Positions 8,532-17,586 of a DNA stretch of 64,000 nt are shown here, one piece after another. A program made the position numbers and the translations under genes. This DNA is from JAMXLG01 sp963765935 (lineage in GTDB: Bacteria > Vulcanimicrobiota > Vulcanimicrobiia > Vulcanimicrobiales > Vulcanimicrobiaceae): positions 868,001 to 932,000 of the forward strand of contig CAVXXX010000001.1 of assembly GCA_963765935.1 (NCBI GenBank). The letters run 5' to 3'. Within the stretch, counting starts at the first letter, position 1. The number at the start of each line of letters is the position of its first letter. Under the pieces are notes generated by a model. That model was not told the origin of the DNA, made no database searches, and worked only from the letters and a program-made list of their open reading frames with translations.

Positions 8532-9691
8532 TATGCGTGCACCGCCATGTCATCCTGAGCCTGACGAAGGGCAGGAGCCGGTGCCCAATCGTAGGGGAAC
8601 TCGTCGTACGTTGAGTTTCGACGGACGGCGATGTATCCGGCATCTTCGATCAAGCGGCGGAACTCACGGTCGTCAACGTATTGTCCCGATTGCGTTCCGG
8701 CCGAGTGATAGATCATCTCTTCGTCCGTCGAGCCGTGCGTACCGTCCATGTCGTCGGCGCCGAATTGCAACGCGACCTGGCAAATCTTCAGCCCTTGAAT
8801 CATCCAATACGCCTTGATGTGCTCGAAGTTATCGAGCATCAAACGCGCGACCGCAAATGTTTTGAGATCGTCGAGTCCGCTCGTCCAACCGCAGTCGGAG
8901 AGCTCGTTGCCGTCCGGATGAAACGCGAGGGGAATGAACGCATTGAACCCCGGCGAGCGCTCTTGCGACTCGCGCAGACGAATGAAGTGATCGACCCGAT
9001 CCTCGAGCGATTCGATGTGACCGTAGAGCATCGTCGCGTTCGACGCCACGCCCTGCCGGTGCAATTCTTCATGGATCTCGAGCCAGTTCTCACCGGAAAC
9101 TTTGTTCGCGCAGATCTTCGAGCGCGTAGGCTCGCCGAGAATTTCCGCCGCTCCCCCGTTGACGTTATCGAGACCGGCGCCTTTGAGCGTCCTTATGATG
9201 TCGGGGAAGCTCATGCGATGGCGTTTCGCCATGTATTCAATTTCGGCGGCGGTAAAGAGCGAGAGTTGCACGTGCGGCAGCGCTTCTTTGAAGCGGCGCA
9301 TCAGCGGCAGCCAATAATCGAGTGAGAGCTGACGCGGATCGTGCCCTCCCACGATGTGAATTTGATTGAAGTTCGTGCCCGTCTCCATCGCCTTGGCGAA
9401 AACCTGATCGGCCGTCATGCGAAAGATGCGTTCGGGCTCCTTGAATTCATCCGCCGCGAACGAGCAGAACTTGCAATTGGCGTAGCATACGTTGGTCGAG
9501 TTGATGTAGCGGTTGAGAACGTAGAAGACTTTCTTGCCGCTCTTACGTTCCTTTTGCGTTCGCGCGATGCGCCCGAGATTATGCAGATCGTGGGTGCGGT
9601 ACAGCGCGAGTCCGTCTTCCGTGGAAAGCGGAACGCCCGCATCGACTTTTCGCTCGATCTCGGCGAGCGCGGGATCCATTGCGTATGCCAT
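8531..9691 (-). CDS. mqnE: Aminofutalosine synthase MqnE
   Basis: A radical-SAM enzyme with the motif STNVCYANCKFCSFAA (CxxxCxxC), QIHIVGGHDP and LQFGADDMDGTHGSTDE, typical of MqnE. It joins the MqnA product to SAM to make aminofutalosine. The open frame extends upstream to 9988, but that part overlaps the PAP2 gene and does not look coding. ATG at 9691 gives 386 residues and begins with a family-like N-terminus; ATG at 9679 is an alternative. The C-terminal tail ALRQAQDDM is encoded by a short interspersed repeat at about 8549-8572, so the native C-terminus may have been replaced there. Confidence 0.92.
   Translation of the reverse strand: MAYAMDPALAEIERKVDAGVPLSTEDGLALYRTHDLHNLGRIARTQKERKSGKKVFYVLNRYINSTNVCYANCKFCSFAADEFKEPERIFRMTADQVFAKAMETGTNFNQIHIVGGHDPRQLSLDYWLPLMRRFKEALPHVQLSLFTAAEIEYMAKRHRMSFPDIIRTLKGAGLDNVNGGAAEILGEPTRSKICANKVSGENWLEIHEELHRQGVASNATMLYGHIESLEDRVDHFIRLRESQERSPGFNAFIPLAFHPDGNELSDCGWTSGLDDLKTFAVARLMLDNFEHIKAYWMIQGLKICQVALQFGADDMDGTHGSTDEEMIYHSAGTQSGQYVDDREFRRLIEDAGYIAVRRNSTYDEFPYDWAPAPALRQAQDDMAVHA
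8549..8572. repeat. Short interspersed repeat (LRQAQDDM/RPSTSSG type)
   Basis: The plus strand reads tcatcctgagcctgacgaag, closely matching segments at 46208-46229 and 59306-59330. It lies inside the 3' end of mqnE and encodes its last residues. Similar short repeats are scattered in many bacterial genomes and often appear in gene ends. Confidence 0.5.
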
Positions 9692-9699
9692 TTGCCGCT

Positions 9700-10320
9700 C
9701 TATTCTAAAGACGCGGCAGTCGGCCCCTCGAAGACGTTTCTCGGGATAGCGGCTGCTAGTGCAGAAACGACGGTGACGCCCCACAAAAAGCCGCCAAGCA
9801 AGTCTGTGAGGTAATGCGCGCCGAGGGCAAGGCGCGACCAGATGACGGCAAATCCAAGGAGGACGAGCGCGGCACCCACGACACGGGCCCTTTGCCACGC
9901 AAAGACTCCCAGGAGCATATAGAACGCCGTTGCGATCGCCGCATGCGAACTGGGATACGAGAACGCCGTCTCGTGTTTCACGACCCAATCAAGCCGCCGC
10001 GGCCGCGCAAAGACATGCTGAAAGAAATCAGCTCCCTGCCATGCCAGGAGCAAGGCCACAATTGCGAACGCGGCGCGCCATCTCCATCGCGGAAAGATTG
10101 CCCCGAGCGCGATGAGGGCGACGCAACACGGCACAAGTACGTATGCATAGCCGAACCACGTGAACCACCATGCGAAAAGCGTCGACTGATTCACCCATGA
10201 CGCTTCGAGCGTCAATAACCACGCGGGATCCGGTTGATGATCGACAACGTGGCCCAGAAACAAGAACAACGCAAACGCGGCGATAGCCGAGAGCAAAAGC
10301 AGTCCGCCGTACTTTCGCAC
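9700..10320 (-). CDS. PAP2 superfamily membrane phosphatase
   Basis: A 206-residue membrane protein with about five or six hydrophobic segments. The phosphatase motifs are present: FARPRRLDW in loop 1, YPSSHA with the His donor in loop 2, and SRLALGAHYLTDLLGG with the nucleophilic His in loop 3. Relatives dephosphorylate undecaprenyl pyrophosphate, phosphatidic acid or phosphatidylglycerol phosphate; the sequence does not decide which. It starts with GTG just after the ftsK stop and ends 8 bases before mqnE. Recycling of lipid carriers for the wall is a reasonable guess. Confidence 0.85.
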   Translation of the reverse strand: MRKYGGLLLLSAIAAFALFLFLGHVVDHQPDPAWLLTLEASWVNQSTLFAWWFTWFGYAYVLVPCCVALIALGAIFPRWRWRAAFAIVALLLAWQGADFFQHVFARPRRLDWVVKHETAFSYPSSHAAIATAFYMLLGVFAWQRARVVGAALVLLGFAVIWSRLALGAHYLTDLLGGFLWGVTVVSALAAAIPRNVFEGPTAASLE

Positions 10321-10321
10321 G

Positions 10322-12571
10322 CTAGAATAATTCTTGTTGCGCTTCCTCGGACTTGCCGAGGCGTGGTGCGATTACCTCGAGTTCGGCGAGACCGAGGAGG
10401 ATTTTTCGCGGCTTCGTGCCTTCGTGCGGACCGACGACTTTGAACTCTTCGAGTTGCTTCATCAAGCGGACCGCGCGTGGATGGCCGATTGAAAATTGCG
10501 ATTGAAGTTGCGCCGTCGATGCGTAGTTGCTCTCGATGATGAACTTCGCGGCGTCGTAGCACAGCGGATCGGCGTCTTTTTTGCCGTTTCCGTCGTCATC
10601 GGAAACCGGAACGACCTCGACATCAAGCAGATTCTCCGGACGCGACTGTTTCGCCCAAAAGTCGACGAGGCGGTTGACCTCGTTTCCGGTGATGAGCGCA
10701 CCTTGGGCGCGAATCGGCTTCGGCGCATCGATGGGGAGATAGAGCATGTCGCCGCGTCCGAGCAATCGTTCCGCGCCCGCCATATCGAGAATCGTACGTG
10801 AATCGACTTGCGAGCTCACGGCGAACGCGATACGCGACGGAATGTTGGCCTTGATCAAGCCGGTGATCACATCAACCGACGGACGCTGCGTGGCAACGAT
10901 CAAATGAATGCCGGTTGCGCGTGCGAGCTGCGCGAGGCGCATGATCGTCGTTTCAACCTTCGCCGGCGCAACGAGCATCAAGTCTGCAAGCTCGTCGATG
11001 ATAATGACGACGTACGGAAGCTTCTCATCCGGAAACTTTGCGTTGTACTCTTCGATCTTGCGAACGCCGGCTTTCGCAAAGCGCTCGTAGCGCGTGTCCA
11101 TCTCCTTCGTCATCTCGAAGAGCGCGCCGGCAGCAAGACGCGCGTCTGTGATGACGTCCTTGATCAGGTGCGGAATACCGTTGTAAACCGTCAACTCGAC
11201 GCGCTTGGGATCGATCATGAGCATCTGCACTTGATCGGGCGTTGCGGAGACGAGCAGCGATGCGATGATCGTGTTCAAACACACCGACTTACCGGAGCCG
11301 GTGGCGCCGGCAACGAGCAAGTGCGGCATCTTGCCGAGATCCCCGAACACGGGCCGTCCCGTGATGTCCTTGCCGAGCGCCATCCACAGCGGCGGAACGG
11401 TGCCACGGTTCGGGAGCGCATCGAGGATTTCGCGAATCGCAACGATCGAGACGGTCGAATTCGGCACCTCGATACCAACGGCCGATTTACCGGGAATCGG
11501 CGCTTCAATGCGCACGCTCGTTGCAGCGAGCGCAAGCGCGAGATCGTCGGCGAGCGATGCGATCTTGGAAATCTTCACGCCACGCTCGGGTTTGAGCTCG
11601 TAGCGCGTGATCGACGGACCGCGTTCGATGTGCGTCACCTTCGCACCGACGCCGAAACTTCCGAGCGTGTCTTCTAATACGTGGGCGCGGTTGCTATCAT
11701 CGACAGCCTGCACCTGCGGCGGATCGAAGAGCGCGAGATCGGGAAGATGATACGTACGCCCTTCGCGAGTCGCGACCAGGTCGGCCGATTCGTAATCACC
11801 GACAATCGTCTCGGCTTCTTCCTCTAAACGTGCAACCACCATGGCGGGCACCACTGGAGCAAAAACCGCTGAAACGGGCGCGATCGCCGCCGAATACTCC
11901 TCGTCTTCTTCTACATCTTCGATATCATCGTCCGGATCGTCGACGTCAAAAACCGCCGGGCGAGACTTCTCCGGCTTCGGCAGCTTCGGCTCGCGCGGCG
12001 GTAACTTCGGCAGCGCGAATGCCTCGCGCAACGAGGTATGGCCTTCCGGCAATGACAGCTTGAATTTCGGCATCTCCGCGGGCCGCAAGCGCGCTAAACC
12101 CATGATGATGAGGCCGATGACCTTCTTCAAGCTGACTTGCGTGAGGTAGAGCGTGAGCGAGAGCGCCGCGATGACGAGCACGACCCACGCGCCGGCTCCT
12201 CCGACAAGTGCTGCAAGCGCCCACCAGATATTGCCGCCGACGATGCCGCCACGGGAGAGACCTCCCGCGCCGAACGCCGCATCGAGCATCAAGAAATAGG
12301 CGAGGGCAGCACTGCCGAGGCCCGCGATCATGCGCGGAACGTTGATCTCGAGAAATACAATCGCGCCGAAGAGTGCGACGAGCACCGGGAAAAGCGGTGC
12401 GCCTCCTCCAAACAAGTGGCGCAACCCGCCCGCCGTGAAGCGGCCGATGTTGCCGGCGTGTTCCGGCAGTGCGAGAGCAATTCCGAAGAGGAGCGCCAAT
12501 CCAATGGCGCCGATCCCGACGATCTCGAGATTGAGTTTTCGTGCATTCGCCTTCCGGCGTACGCGTGCCAT
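10322..12571 (-). CDS. ftsK: DNA translocase FtsK/SpoIIIE
   Basis: A 749-residue protein with the full FtsK layout. Membrane helices occupy about residues 15-165, followed by an acidic, low-complexity linker (about 195-245). The motor domain has Walker A GATGSGKSVC, a Walker-B-like VVIIIDELADLM, and the ATQRPSVDVITGLIKANIP segment. The C-terminal winged-helix gamma domain (about 680-740, ASTAQLQSQFSIGHPRAVRL) reads KOPS-like polarity sequences. It pumps chromosome termini through the division septum. It diverges from the dehydrogenase gene across a 36-base gap and is the first gene of the run leading to PAP2 and the mqn genes. Confidence 0.95.
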   Translation of the reverse strand: MARVRRKANARKLNLEIVGIGAIGLALLFGIALALPEHAGNIGRFTAGGLRHLFGGGAPLFPVLVALFGAIVFLEINVPRMIAGLGSAALAYFLMLDAAFGAGGLSRGGIVGGNIWWALAALVGGAGAWVVLVIAALSLTLYLTQVSLKKVIGLIIMGLARLRPAEMPKFKLSLPEGHTSLREAFALPKLPPREPKLPKPEKSRPAVFDVDDPDDDIEDVEEDEEYSAAIAPVSAVFAPVVPAMVVARLEEEAETIVGDYESADLVATREGRTYHLPDLALFDPPQVQAVDDSNRAHVLEDTLGSFGVGAKVTHIERGPSITRYELKPERGVKISKIASLADDLALALAATSVRIEAPIPGKSAVGIEVPNSTVSIVAIREILDALPNRGTVPPLWMALGKDITGRPVFGDLGKMPHLLVAGATGSGKSVCLNTIIASLLVSATPDQVQMLMIDPKRVELTVYNGIPHLIKDVITDARLAAGALFEMTKEMDTRYERFAKAGVRKIEEYNAKFPDEKLPYVVIIIDELADLMLVAPAKVETTIMRLAQLARATGIHLIVATQRPSVDVITGLIKANIPSRIAFAVSSQVDSRTILDMAGAERLLGRGDMLYLPIDAPKPIRAQGALITGNEVNRLVDFWAKQSRPENLLDVEVVPVSDDDGNGKKDADPLCYDAAKFIIESNYASTAQLQSQFSIGHPRAVRLMKQLEEFKVVGPHEGTKPRKILLGLAELEVIAPRLGKSEEAQQELF

Positions 12572-12607
12572 GGAATCTATCGTTTCGTCGTCATACTAGG
12601 AGTTCAT

Positions 12608-13684
12608 TTGCCTACGCCCACGATCGTCGTCCTCGAAGGCGACCAGACCGGACAAGAGTTGCTCGCCGAATCGCTTCGCTTACTCGATAAATCGGTTATC
12701 GACATTGAGCTCGCGTTCGAACACTACGATCTATCGCTCGAAAACCGCCGCGCGACCAACAATCAAGTCGTGTACGATGCGGCCGAAGCGATGAAAGCGC
12801 ACAAACTCGGCCTAAAAGCCGCGACGATTACGCCGGAACAAAAAGGCGACGTCGGATCGCCGAACGCAATTCTGCGCAACGCCATCGAAGGTAAAGTCAT
12901 CGTTCGCACGGGGCGTAAACTTCCGCGCGTGCGCCCCGTTGCCGGCATTCATGCACCGATCTCCGTCGTTCGCATGGCGGTCGGCGATGCGTATGGCGCA
13001 AAAGAGTGGCGCGAAGGCGAAGGCATCGATGAAGTTGCGTATCGCACGGAGACCATCAATCGGGGCGTCTGCCGCTACGTCTCAGAGTACGCGTTCGTGC
13101 ATGCGAAAAAGATGAACGCGAAGGTTTTCGGCGGACCGAAGTACACGGTGAGTCCCGTATACGAAGGAATGCTGAAGGAAGAAATGGACGCCGCCGCCGC
13201 GCGTCACCCCGACGTCGCGTATGAGCCGCAGCTTATTGATGCGACGTACGCGCTGCTGCTTTCGAACGCGGGCGACCTTCCTCTCGTCATTCCGTCACTT
13301 AACCGCGATGGTGACTGCCTCTCCGACCTCGTGATGCAACTCTTCGGCTCGATCGCGGGCGCGGAATCCGTTCTGCTCTCGTTCGACGAGCAGCTGAGGC
13401 CCAACGTCGTCATGGCGGAAGCGCCGCACGGTACCGCGCCGCGGCTCTTCGGAAAGAACGTCGCCAATCCGCTGGCTATGATTCTGGCAGCGGGTGCGCT
13501 TCTTTCCTATATTGAGGACCGGCGCGCCACCAACGGTTCCCGTGCGATCTATGAATCGGCTCTCGAAGCCGTCCACGAAGGCATCGCCACCGCCGACCTG
13601 GGCGGTAGCGCAACCACGACGGAGTTCACCGACGCCGTCATCGACGGTGTGCGCCGCAAGTTGGACGTGTGGTCGACACTGTAA
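12608..13684 (+). CDS. Isocitrate/isopropylmalate dehydrogenase family protein
   Basis: A beta-decarboxylating dehydrogenase of 358 residues. The longer open frame begins inside the ftsK antisense, so I place the start at TTG 12608, which has AGGAG five bases upstream and gives the expected IVVLEGDQTGQELL opening. The SPNAILRN segment recalls homodimeric NADP isocitrate dehydrogenases. The RDGDCLSDL Asp-rich metal site and the C-terminal AEAPHGTAP and KNVANPLAMILAA cofactor region match the common family. Isocitrate is the likelier substrate, but isopropylmalate cannot be excluded: no leu genes or TCA genes adjoin. The protein stands alone before the PilZ pair. Confidence 0.8.
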   Translation: MPTPTIVVLEGDQTGQELLAESLRLLDKSVIDIELAFEHYDLSLENRRATNNQVVYDAAEAMKAHKLGLKAATITPEQKGDVGSPNAILRNAIEGKVIVRTGRKLPRVRPVAGIHAPISVVRMAVGDAYGAKEWREGEGIDEVAYRTETINRGVCRYVSEYAFVHAKKMNAKVFGGPKYTVSPVYEGMLKEEMDAAAARHPDVAYEPQLIDATYALLLSNAGDLPLVIPSLNRDGDCLSDLVMQLFGSIAGAESVLLSFDEQLRPNVVMAEAPHGTAPRLFGKNVANPLAMILAAGALLSYIEDRRATNGSRAIYESALEAVHEGIATADLGGSATTTEFTDAVIDGVRRKLDVWSTL

Positions 13685-13772
13685 AGATTAGTTTAAACCG
13701 GGACCCGAGACCTACGGTCCCATTAGTCGGCCGTTAAGGGAGCAAACGTGGCGGACCGAAGCCCAATATAGG

Positions 13773-14642
13773 ATGTTGTGGCTTGGCCGCCGTTCTGCCG
13801 AGGGATCCTCGGAAGAGAACAATCAACGGCGATTTTACCGGCAGTCTATCGAGCTTCCGATTGCGATCGAAGTGGCGGGATTGCCTGCGCCCGTTTATGG
13901 GACGCTTATCAACATCTCGGAGACGGGCTGCCGCCTCCGCTCGCTCATCCTAATCGATCGCGACCGCGACGTTGAGTTCGAACTCAAGCGCCCCAATCAA
14001 CCCGCGTTCCTTTTAAAGGGCCGGATCGTGACGCGTGCAACGCCGCAAAAGGGCGGCGGTTACGAGTACGGCGTCAGCTTTGGTCGCATGAACAACGTGG
14101 AGCGCGTGATGCTCGCCCGGGAGATCCGAGAGATGCAGCGGCGCGAAGCCGCCGCGCGGGCCGACCGGCGGCGCCCCACCCTCGCGCCTAAACCGGTTCC
14201 AAAGACGGGAAAGCAGCGTCGCAATTCCGTGCGTACAATGGCCGAGTTCCCGACCCGCTATCGCGTGGCAAACAAGCCTTCGGTAGCTGCTTCGGCGAAC
14301 GATGTATCGACCGGTGGGCTGCGCTTGATAACGCAAGAACCGCTCGCAGTCGGAGCCGTCGTCGAGATGCGCTTCACCCTTCCCAACGATTTTCTTCATG
14401 CGTATCCGCCGGCGGGCGAGCGCGTGGAGATTAGCCCGTTCGGTCCCCGCCGCGTGCGGATTCCGGACAATCGCCGCCCCTTTGAAGAGATGACGATACA
14501 TGGACGAATCGTCTCGAAATTCCAGCCGCAACGCGGACGTGAAGTGTTTGGTGTGCAGTTCACGGACGTCGACGGCTACCAGCGTGAGGAAATCGCTCGG
14601 TTCACGCATGCAGTCCAATTAGCAAAACTCCGAACGGAATAG
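13773..14642 (+). CDS. Double PilZ-domain protein (first of tandem pair)
   Basis: A 289-residue soluble protein with two PilZ-like halves. Half one has RRFYRQSIELP with NISETGCRL (about residues 19-60); half two has RRNSVRTMAEFP with DVSTGGLRL (about 150-190). RxxxR and D/NxSxxG are the two cyclic-di-GMP-binding motifs of PilZ domains. The first half departs slightly, with N instead of D before the SxxG. A charged Arg/Ala linker (about 117-148) joins them. The next gene is a clear paralogue, and both end with nearly the same GYQREEIARFTHAVQL segment. A c-di-GMP receptor or protein-protein role in surface behaviour is inferred. Confidence 0.8.
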   Translation: MLWLGRRSAEGSSEENNQRRFYRQSIELPIAIEVAGLPAPVYGTLINISETGCRLRSLILIDRDRDVEFELKRPNQPAFLLKGRIVTRATPQKGGGYEYGVSFGRMNNVERVMLAREIREMQRREAAARADRRRPTLAPKPVPKTGKQRRNSVRTMAEFPTRYRVANKPSVAASANDVSTGGLRLITQEPLAVGAVVEMRFTLPNDFLHAYPPAGERVEISPFGPRRVRIPDNRRPFEEMTIHGRIVSKFQPQRGREVFGVQFTDVDGYQREEIARFTHAVQLAKLRTE

Positions 14643-14658
14643 TGCTGGGAGATACACC

Positions 14659-15543
14659 ATGAGTTGGATTCCTAAGAAAACCGCGACGGCAAGTACATCG
14701 GCCGCCGTCGCAATCGCGCCGGCGCCGGCGATACACCGGCCGTCGCACGCGCACTCACTCGAGATGCCCGTCGTCTTGAGCGTGCGCCGTTTACCCGCAC
14801 CGGTGTACGGAACCCTTATGGAAATCACCGCGCACGGCGCAAAGATTCGGTCGCTCGTTCTGATGGAGCGCGGCACCGAGGTCGAATTCGATCTCGGCAT
14901 TGGGAGTGGTACGCCCCTTACTATCAACGGCCGCGTCGAAGCCCGGCGCAATGCTCCGACGGGCGCGCGTTTCGAGTACCAGCTGATTTTCGCCAACATG
15001 GCGGAATCGCAGGTCGATGCGTTGGCGCGCCACGTTCGCGAACTCGAACGCCGCGCAGCCGCAGCGCGTTCGATTCAAAAAGCGATCGACTCGATGCCGA
15101 CCACGGATCGTGAACGCCGCGGCAGCTATCGCGCGCTCACCGCGTTCCCGGTGATGTTCCGCCGCGACGGTGAGAATTGGAGCGAAGGACGCGTCGGCGA
15201 TATTTCATCGACCGGCATCCGGATGAACTGCAGCGAGCTGATCGCAATCGGAACGCTCGTCGACATGAAACTGACGCTGCCCTCGACCGTGCTCGACGTT
15301 TATCCTGAAGAGACGATGGTCTTCGACGTCTCGCAAGGCGCGCCGCGCCGCGTCGGCGGGCGTCCGGACATGCGCCGGCCGTTCGACGAAATGGCGGTTC
15401 GCGGACGCGTCGTCACGCGCTTCCAACCGGTTCGCGATCGAGAAGTCTACGGTGTCGCGTTCCTCGAGATCGACGGCTACCAACGCGAAGAGATCGCTCG
15501 CTTCACGCACGCGGTGCAGCTCTCAAAGATTCGCTCGACGTAG
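14659..15543 (+). CDS. Double PilZ-domain protein (second of tandem pair)
   Basis: A 294-residue paralogue of the preceding protein, 16 bases downstream. The C-terminal half has RRGSYRALTAFP and DISSTGIRM, a complete RxxxR plus DxSxxG pair. The N-terminal half has lost the Arg motif (it begins with an Ala/Ser-rich stretch and EMPVVLSVRRLP) and has EITAHGAKI in place of NxSxxG, so its first domain probably does not bind nucleotide. The difference suggests the two copies have split roles. It is followed 17 bases later by the glycosyltransferase, so the three may be one transcript. Confidence 0.8.
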   Translation: MSWIPKKTATASTSAAVAIAPAPAIHRPSHAHSLEMPVVLSVRRLPAPVYGTLMEITAHGAKIRSLVLMERGTEVEFDLGIGSGTPLTINGRVEARRNAPTGARFEYQLIFANMAESQVDALARHVRELERRAAAARSIQKAIDSMPTTDRERRGSYRALTAFPVMFRRDGENWSEGRVGDISSTGIRMNCSELIAIGTLVDMKLTLPSTVLDVYPEETMVFDVSQGAPRRVGGRPDMRRPFDEMAVRGRVVTRFQPVRDREVYGVAFLEIDGYQREEIARFTHAVQLSKIRST

Positions 15544-15560
15544 GGCGAAGCGTAGGGCCC

Positions 15561-16745
15561 GTGCGGGTCCTGTTTGTGCCGCGCGACGATGCCGATCGGA
15601 TTTTCGGCGGCGACGTCGTCCAGATGCAGAAGACCGCCGAGGCGCTCCGCGACCTCGGCGTTCTCGTTGATGTCGGTCCGCCGGAAGATGCAGCGGGCGG
15701 CTATGATATCATCCACCTTTGGACGAGCCTTCATTTTCCGGATAAGTTGCTCGCTCAACTCGCGCGTCTCGAACCTCTGCGCGGTAACGTTACCATCGCG
15801 CTCTCGACGATTTGGGCTCCGCATCATCTGGTGCGATGGATGGATGCCGCACGGCGTTGGCTCTTTTCACGCCACCCCGACGGCGCGCGCCTTTCGGTGC
15901 ACACGACCGCCGAAGACCTGCGCGCAATTGCTTCACGCGCGCTGGACTTCACGATGGATGACGGCGAGCGCCTTACCGCGTTTGCGCCGCACCCGTTCAC
16001 CGGCTTGTGCCGTGAGGTGCTGCGGCGCACCGATCTGATCTTGCCGAACTCGTGGATGGAACTTCAGGCGATCTTCGCGTACCTTGGCGACTTCGCAGAA
16101 TACGGCATCGTCCCGAATGCCGTCGACGCGCATGACTTCGCAATCGAAGGCGAGCCCGATCTACCAGCGGAGTTGCGCTCGGGCAACTACGCGATGATGA
16201 GCGCTCGCTTCGACACCCGCAAGCAACAAGACTTTGCGATGCTCGCTATCAAGGATCTCGATATTCCGATGGTCTTTGTCGGCGATGCGACCGACCAAGA
16301 GATCTTCGCGCGGATGCGCGCACTCGCGACAGGCCGCACCGCGCCCGTCTTCTATTATCCGTTTCTACCGCACAGCCGATTGCGCCATCTCTACGCCGCC
16401 GCGCGCGTCCATCTTCTACCGAGCATTTTCGAATCGCCCGGGCTTTCGTCGATGGAGGCGGCGCTGCTCGACTGCGCGATCGTCACCGGTAACCTCGCAT
16501 TTGAGAGCGAGTATTTTCAGGAGGGCGCCTACTATTGCGATCCGTGCGACGCGTTCTCAATTCGCAAAGCGGTAGGCGACGCGTGGGAATCGTACGATGA
16601 CGAGTCGGCGCGCCGGCGCACGCTCGCGGAACGCATTCGGGACGAATACACCTGGCGGCATGCGGGCGAAGCGACATTACACGCCTATCGGCGCAATGCG
16701 ATCAGTGCCACACCGGCAAGCGCAAAGACGACGCCGAACCACTGA
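15561..16745 (+). CDS. Glycosyltransferase, GT4-like (GT-B fold)
   Basis: A 394-residue protein beginning at GTG with RVLFVPRDD and GGDVVQMQKTAEAL, the Gly-rich N-terminal loop of GT-B enzymes. The C-terminal half carries the donor-binding pattern LPSIFESPGLSSMEAALLDCAIV, with the ExxxE-like arrangement of retaining GT4 enzymes. No signal peptide or membrane helix is seen, so it should act on the cytoplasmic side. The position after two PilZ proteins suggests regulated surface polysaccharide synthesis, but that is inference. The last 61 bases overlap the convergent transporter gene, and the tail after about residue 375 is low complexity. Confidence 0.78.
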   Translation: MRVLFVPRDDADRIFGGDVVQMQKTAEALRDLGVLVDVGPPEDAAGGYDIIHLWTSLHFPDKLLAQLARLEPLRGNVTIALSTIWAPHHLVRWMDAARRWLFSRHPDGARLSVHTTAEDLRAIASRALDFTMDDGERLTAFAPHPFTGLCREVLRRTDLILPNSWMELQAIFAYLGDFAEYGIVPNAVDAHDFAIEGEPDLPAELRSGNYAMMSARFDTRKQQDFAMLAIKDLDIPMVFVGDATDQEIFARMRALATGRTAPVFYYPFLPHSRLRHLYAAARVHLLPSIFESPGLSSMEAALLDCAIVTGNLAFESEYFQEGAYYCDPCDAFSIRKAVGDAWESYDDESARRRTLAERIRDEYTWRHAGEATLHAYRRNAISATPASAKTTPNH

Positions 16746-17521
16746 ACCACGCCGAGGCGCTCCTTCAATACGACGCGCGCTAAGAATACGGTGCTCGCCG
16801 GGTAGAGTGACGTGAGCACCGCTGCGATCGCGAGCGAACCGTTGAACGTGGCAAGCACGTAAAGGACGTTCGCGACCATATCTTGCGTCCCCGAAAGTAG
16901 AATCAACGGTAGCGATGTTCGCTGCGGACGAAAATCGACGCGCGCAACGAGTCCCATGACAAAGAGCAGTACGACGGACGCAGCGCTGGATGCGAAGACG
17001 CCGTACATTCCCGCTTCGCGACCGGTGTGCGCGAGGAAAAGATAAAAGCCGCCGAGCGTTATCCCCGATGCGGCTGCTTCTTTCAAGCCGCGCGTCGAAA
17101 ACTCGCGAACACCGTCTTCGAACGACAACGAGATCAGCACGATGGCTACGAGCGACAAAATGATGCCGATCAGTTGTTGCAATGCGAGTTGCTGACCAAA
17201 GAGGATCGAAACGATGACGGGGACTGCCGCTGCGAGTACTGCAGTTACCGGAGACACGACGCCCATCTTTCCGATCGAGAGCGCGTGGTAGAGTAACGCG
17301 ATGCCGATGCCGCCGCAAATCCCCGCGAGCGCGCCCCAGAAGAAATCCGACAATAGTGGATGCGCTGGGATAAATGGAAGCGCGATCGCAAGTACGATGA
17401 GCCCCGTTAAACGCGAGATCGCCGCTACGGCAATGACGGCCGTACGTTTGGTTGCAAAGCCGCCGCAAAAGTCGGCTGCACCGTAGAAAAACGCGGCGAG
17501 CAGACTGAAGCCTACTTGCAT
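16685..17521 (-). CDS. EamA/DMT-family transporter
   Basis: A 278-residue integral membrane protein with about ten hydrophobic helices in two repeats, as in the drug/metabolite transporter superfamily. The first repeat opens with FYGAADFCGGFATKRT; the second ends in YPASTVFLARVVLKERLGVVQW, a hallmark EamA stretch. Substrate cannot be told from sequence; family members export amino acids, sugars or metabolites. The 3' end overlaps the glycosyltransferase gene on the other strand by 61 bases. Confidence 0.85.
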   Translation of the reverse strand: MQVGFSLLAAFFYGAADFCGGFATKRTAVIAVAAISRLTGLIVLAIALPFIPAHPLLSDFFWGALAGICGGIGIALLYHALSIGKMGVVSPVTAVLAAAVPVIVSILFGQQLALQQLIGIILSLVAIVLISLSFEDGVREFSTRGLKEAAASGITLGGFYLFLAHTGREAGMYGVFASSAASVVLLFVMGLVARVDFRPQRTSLPLILLSGTQDMVANVLYVLATFNGSLAIAAVLTSLYPASTVFLARVVLKERLGVVQWFGVVFALAGVALIALRR

Positions 17522-17586
17522 TTACCCTTTCTTCCCAAAGAATGGGGACCACTCAGCCGAGCGACTGCGGGTATGTCCTCCATGCA

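Noticed and set aside
12137..12607. N-terminal extension of the dehydrogenase frame
   Set aside because: It is antisense to ftsK, and TTG 12608 has AGGAG at the right distance.
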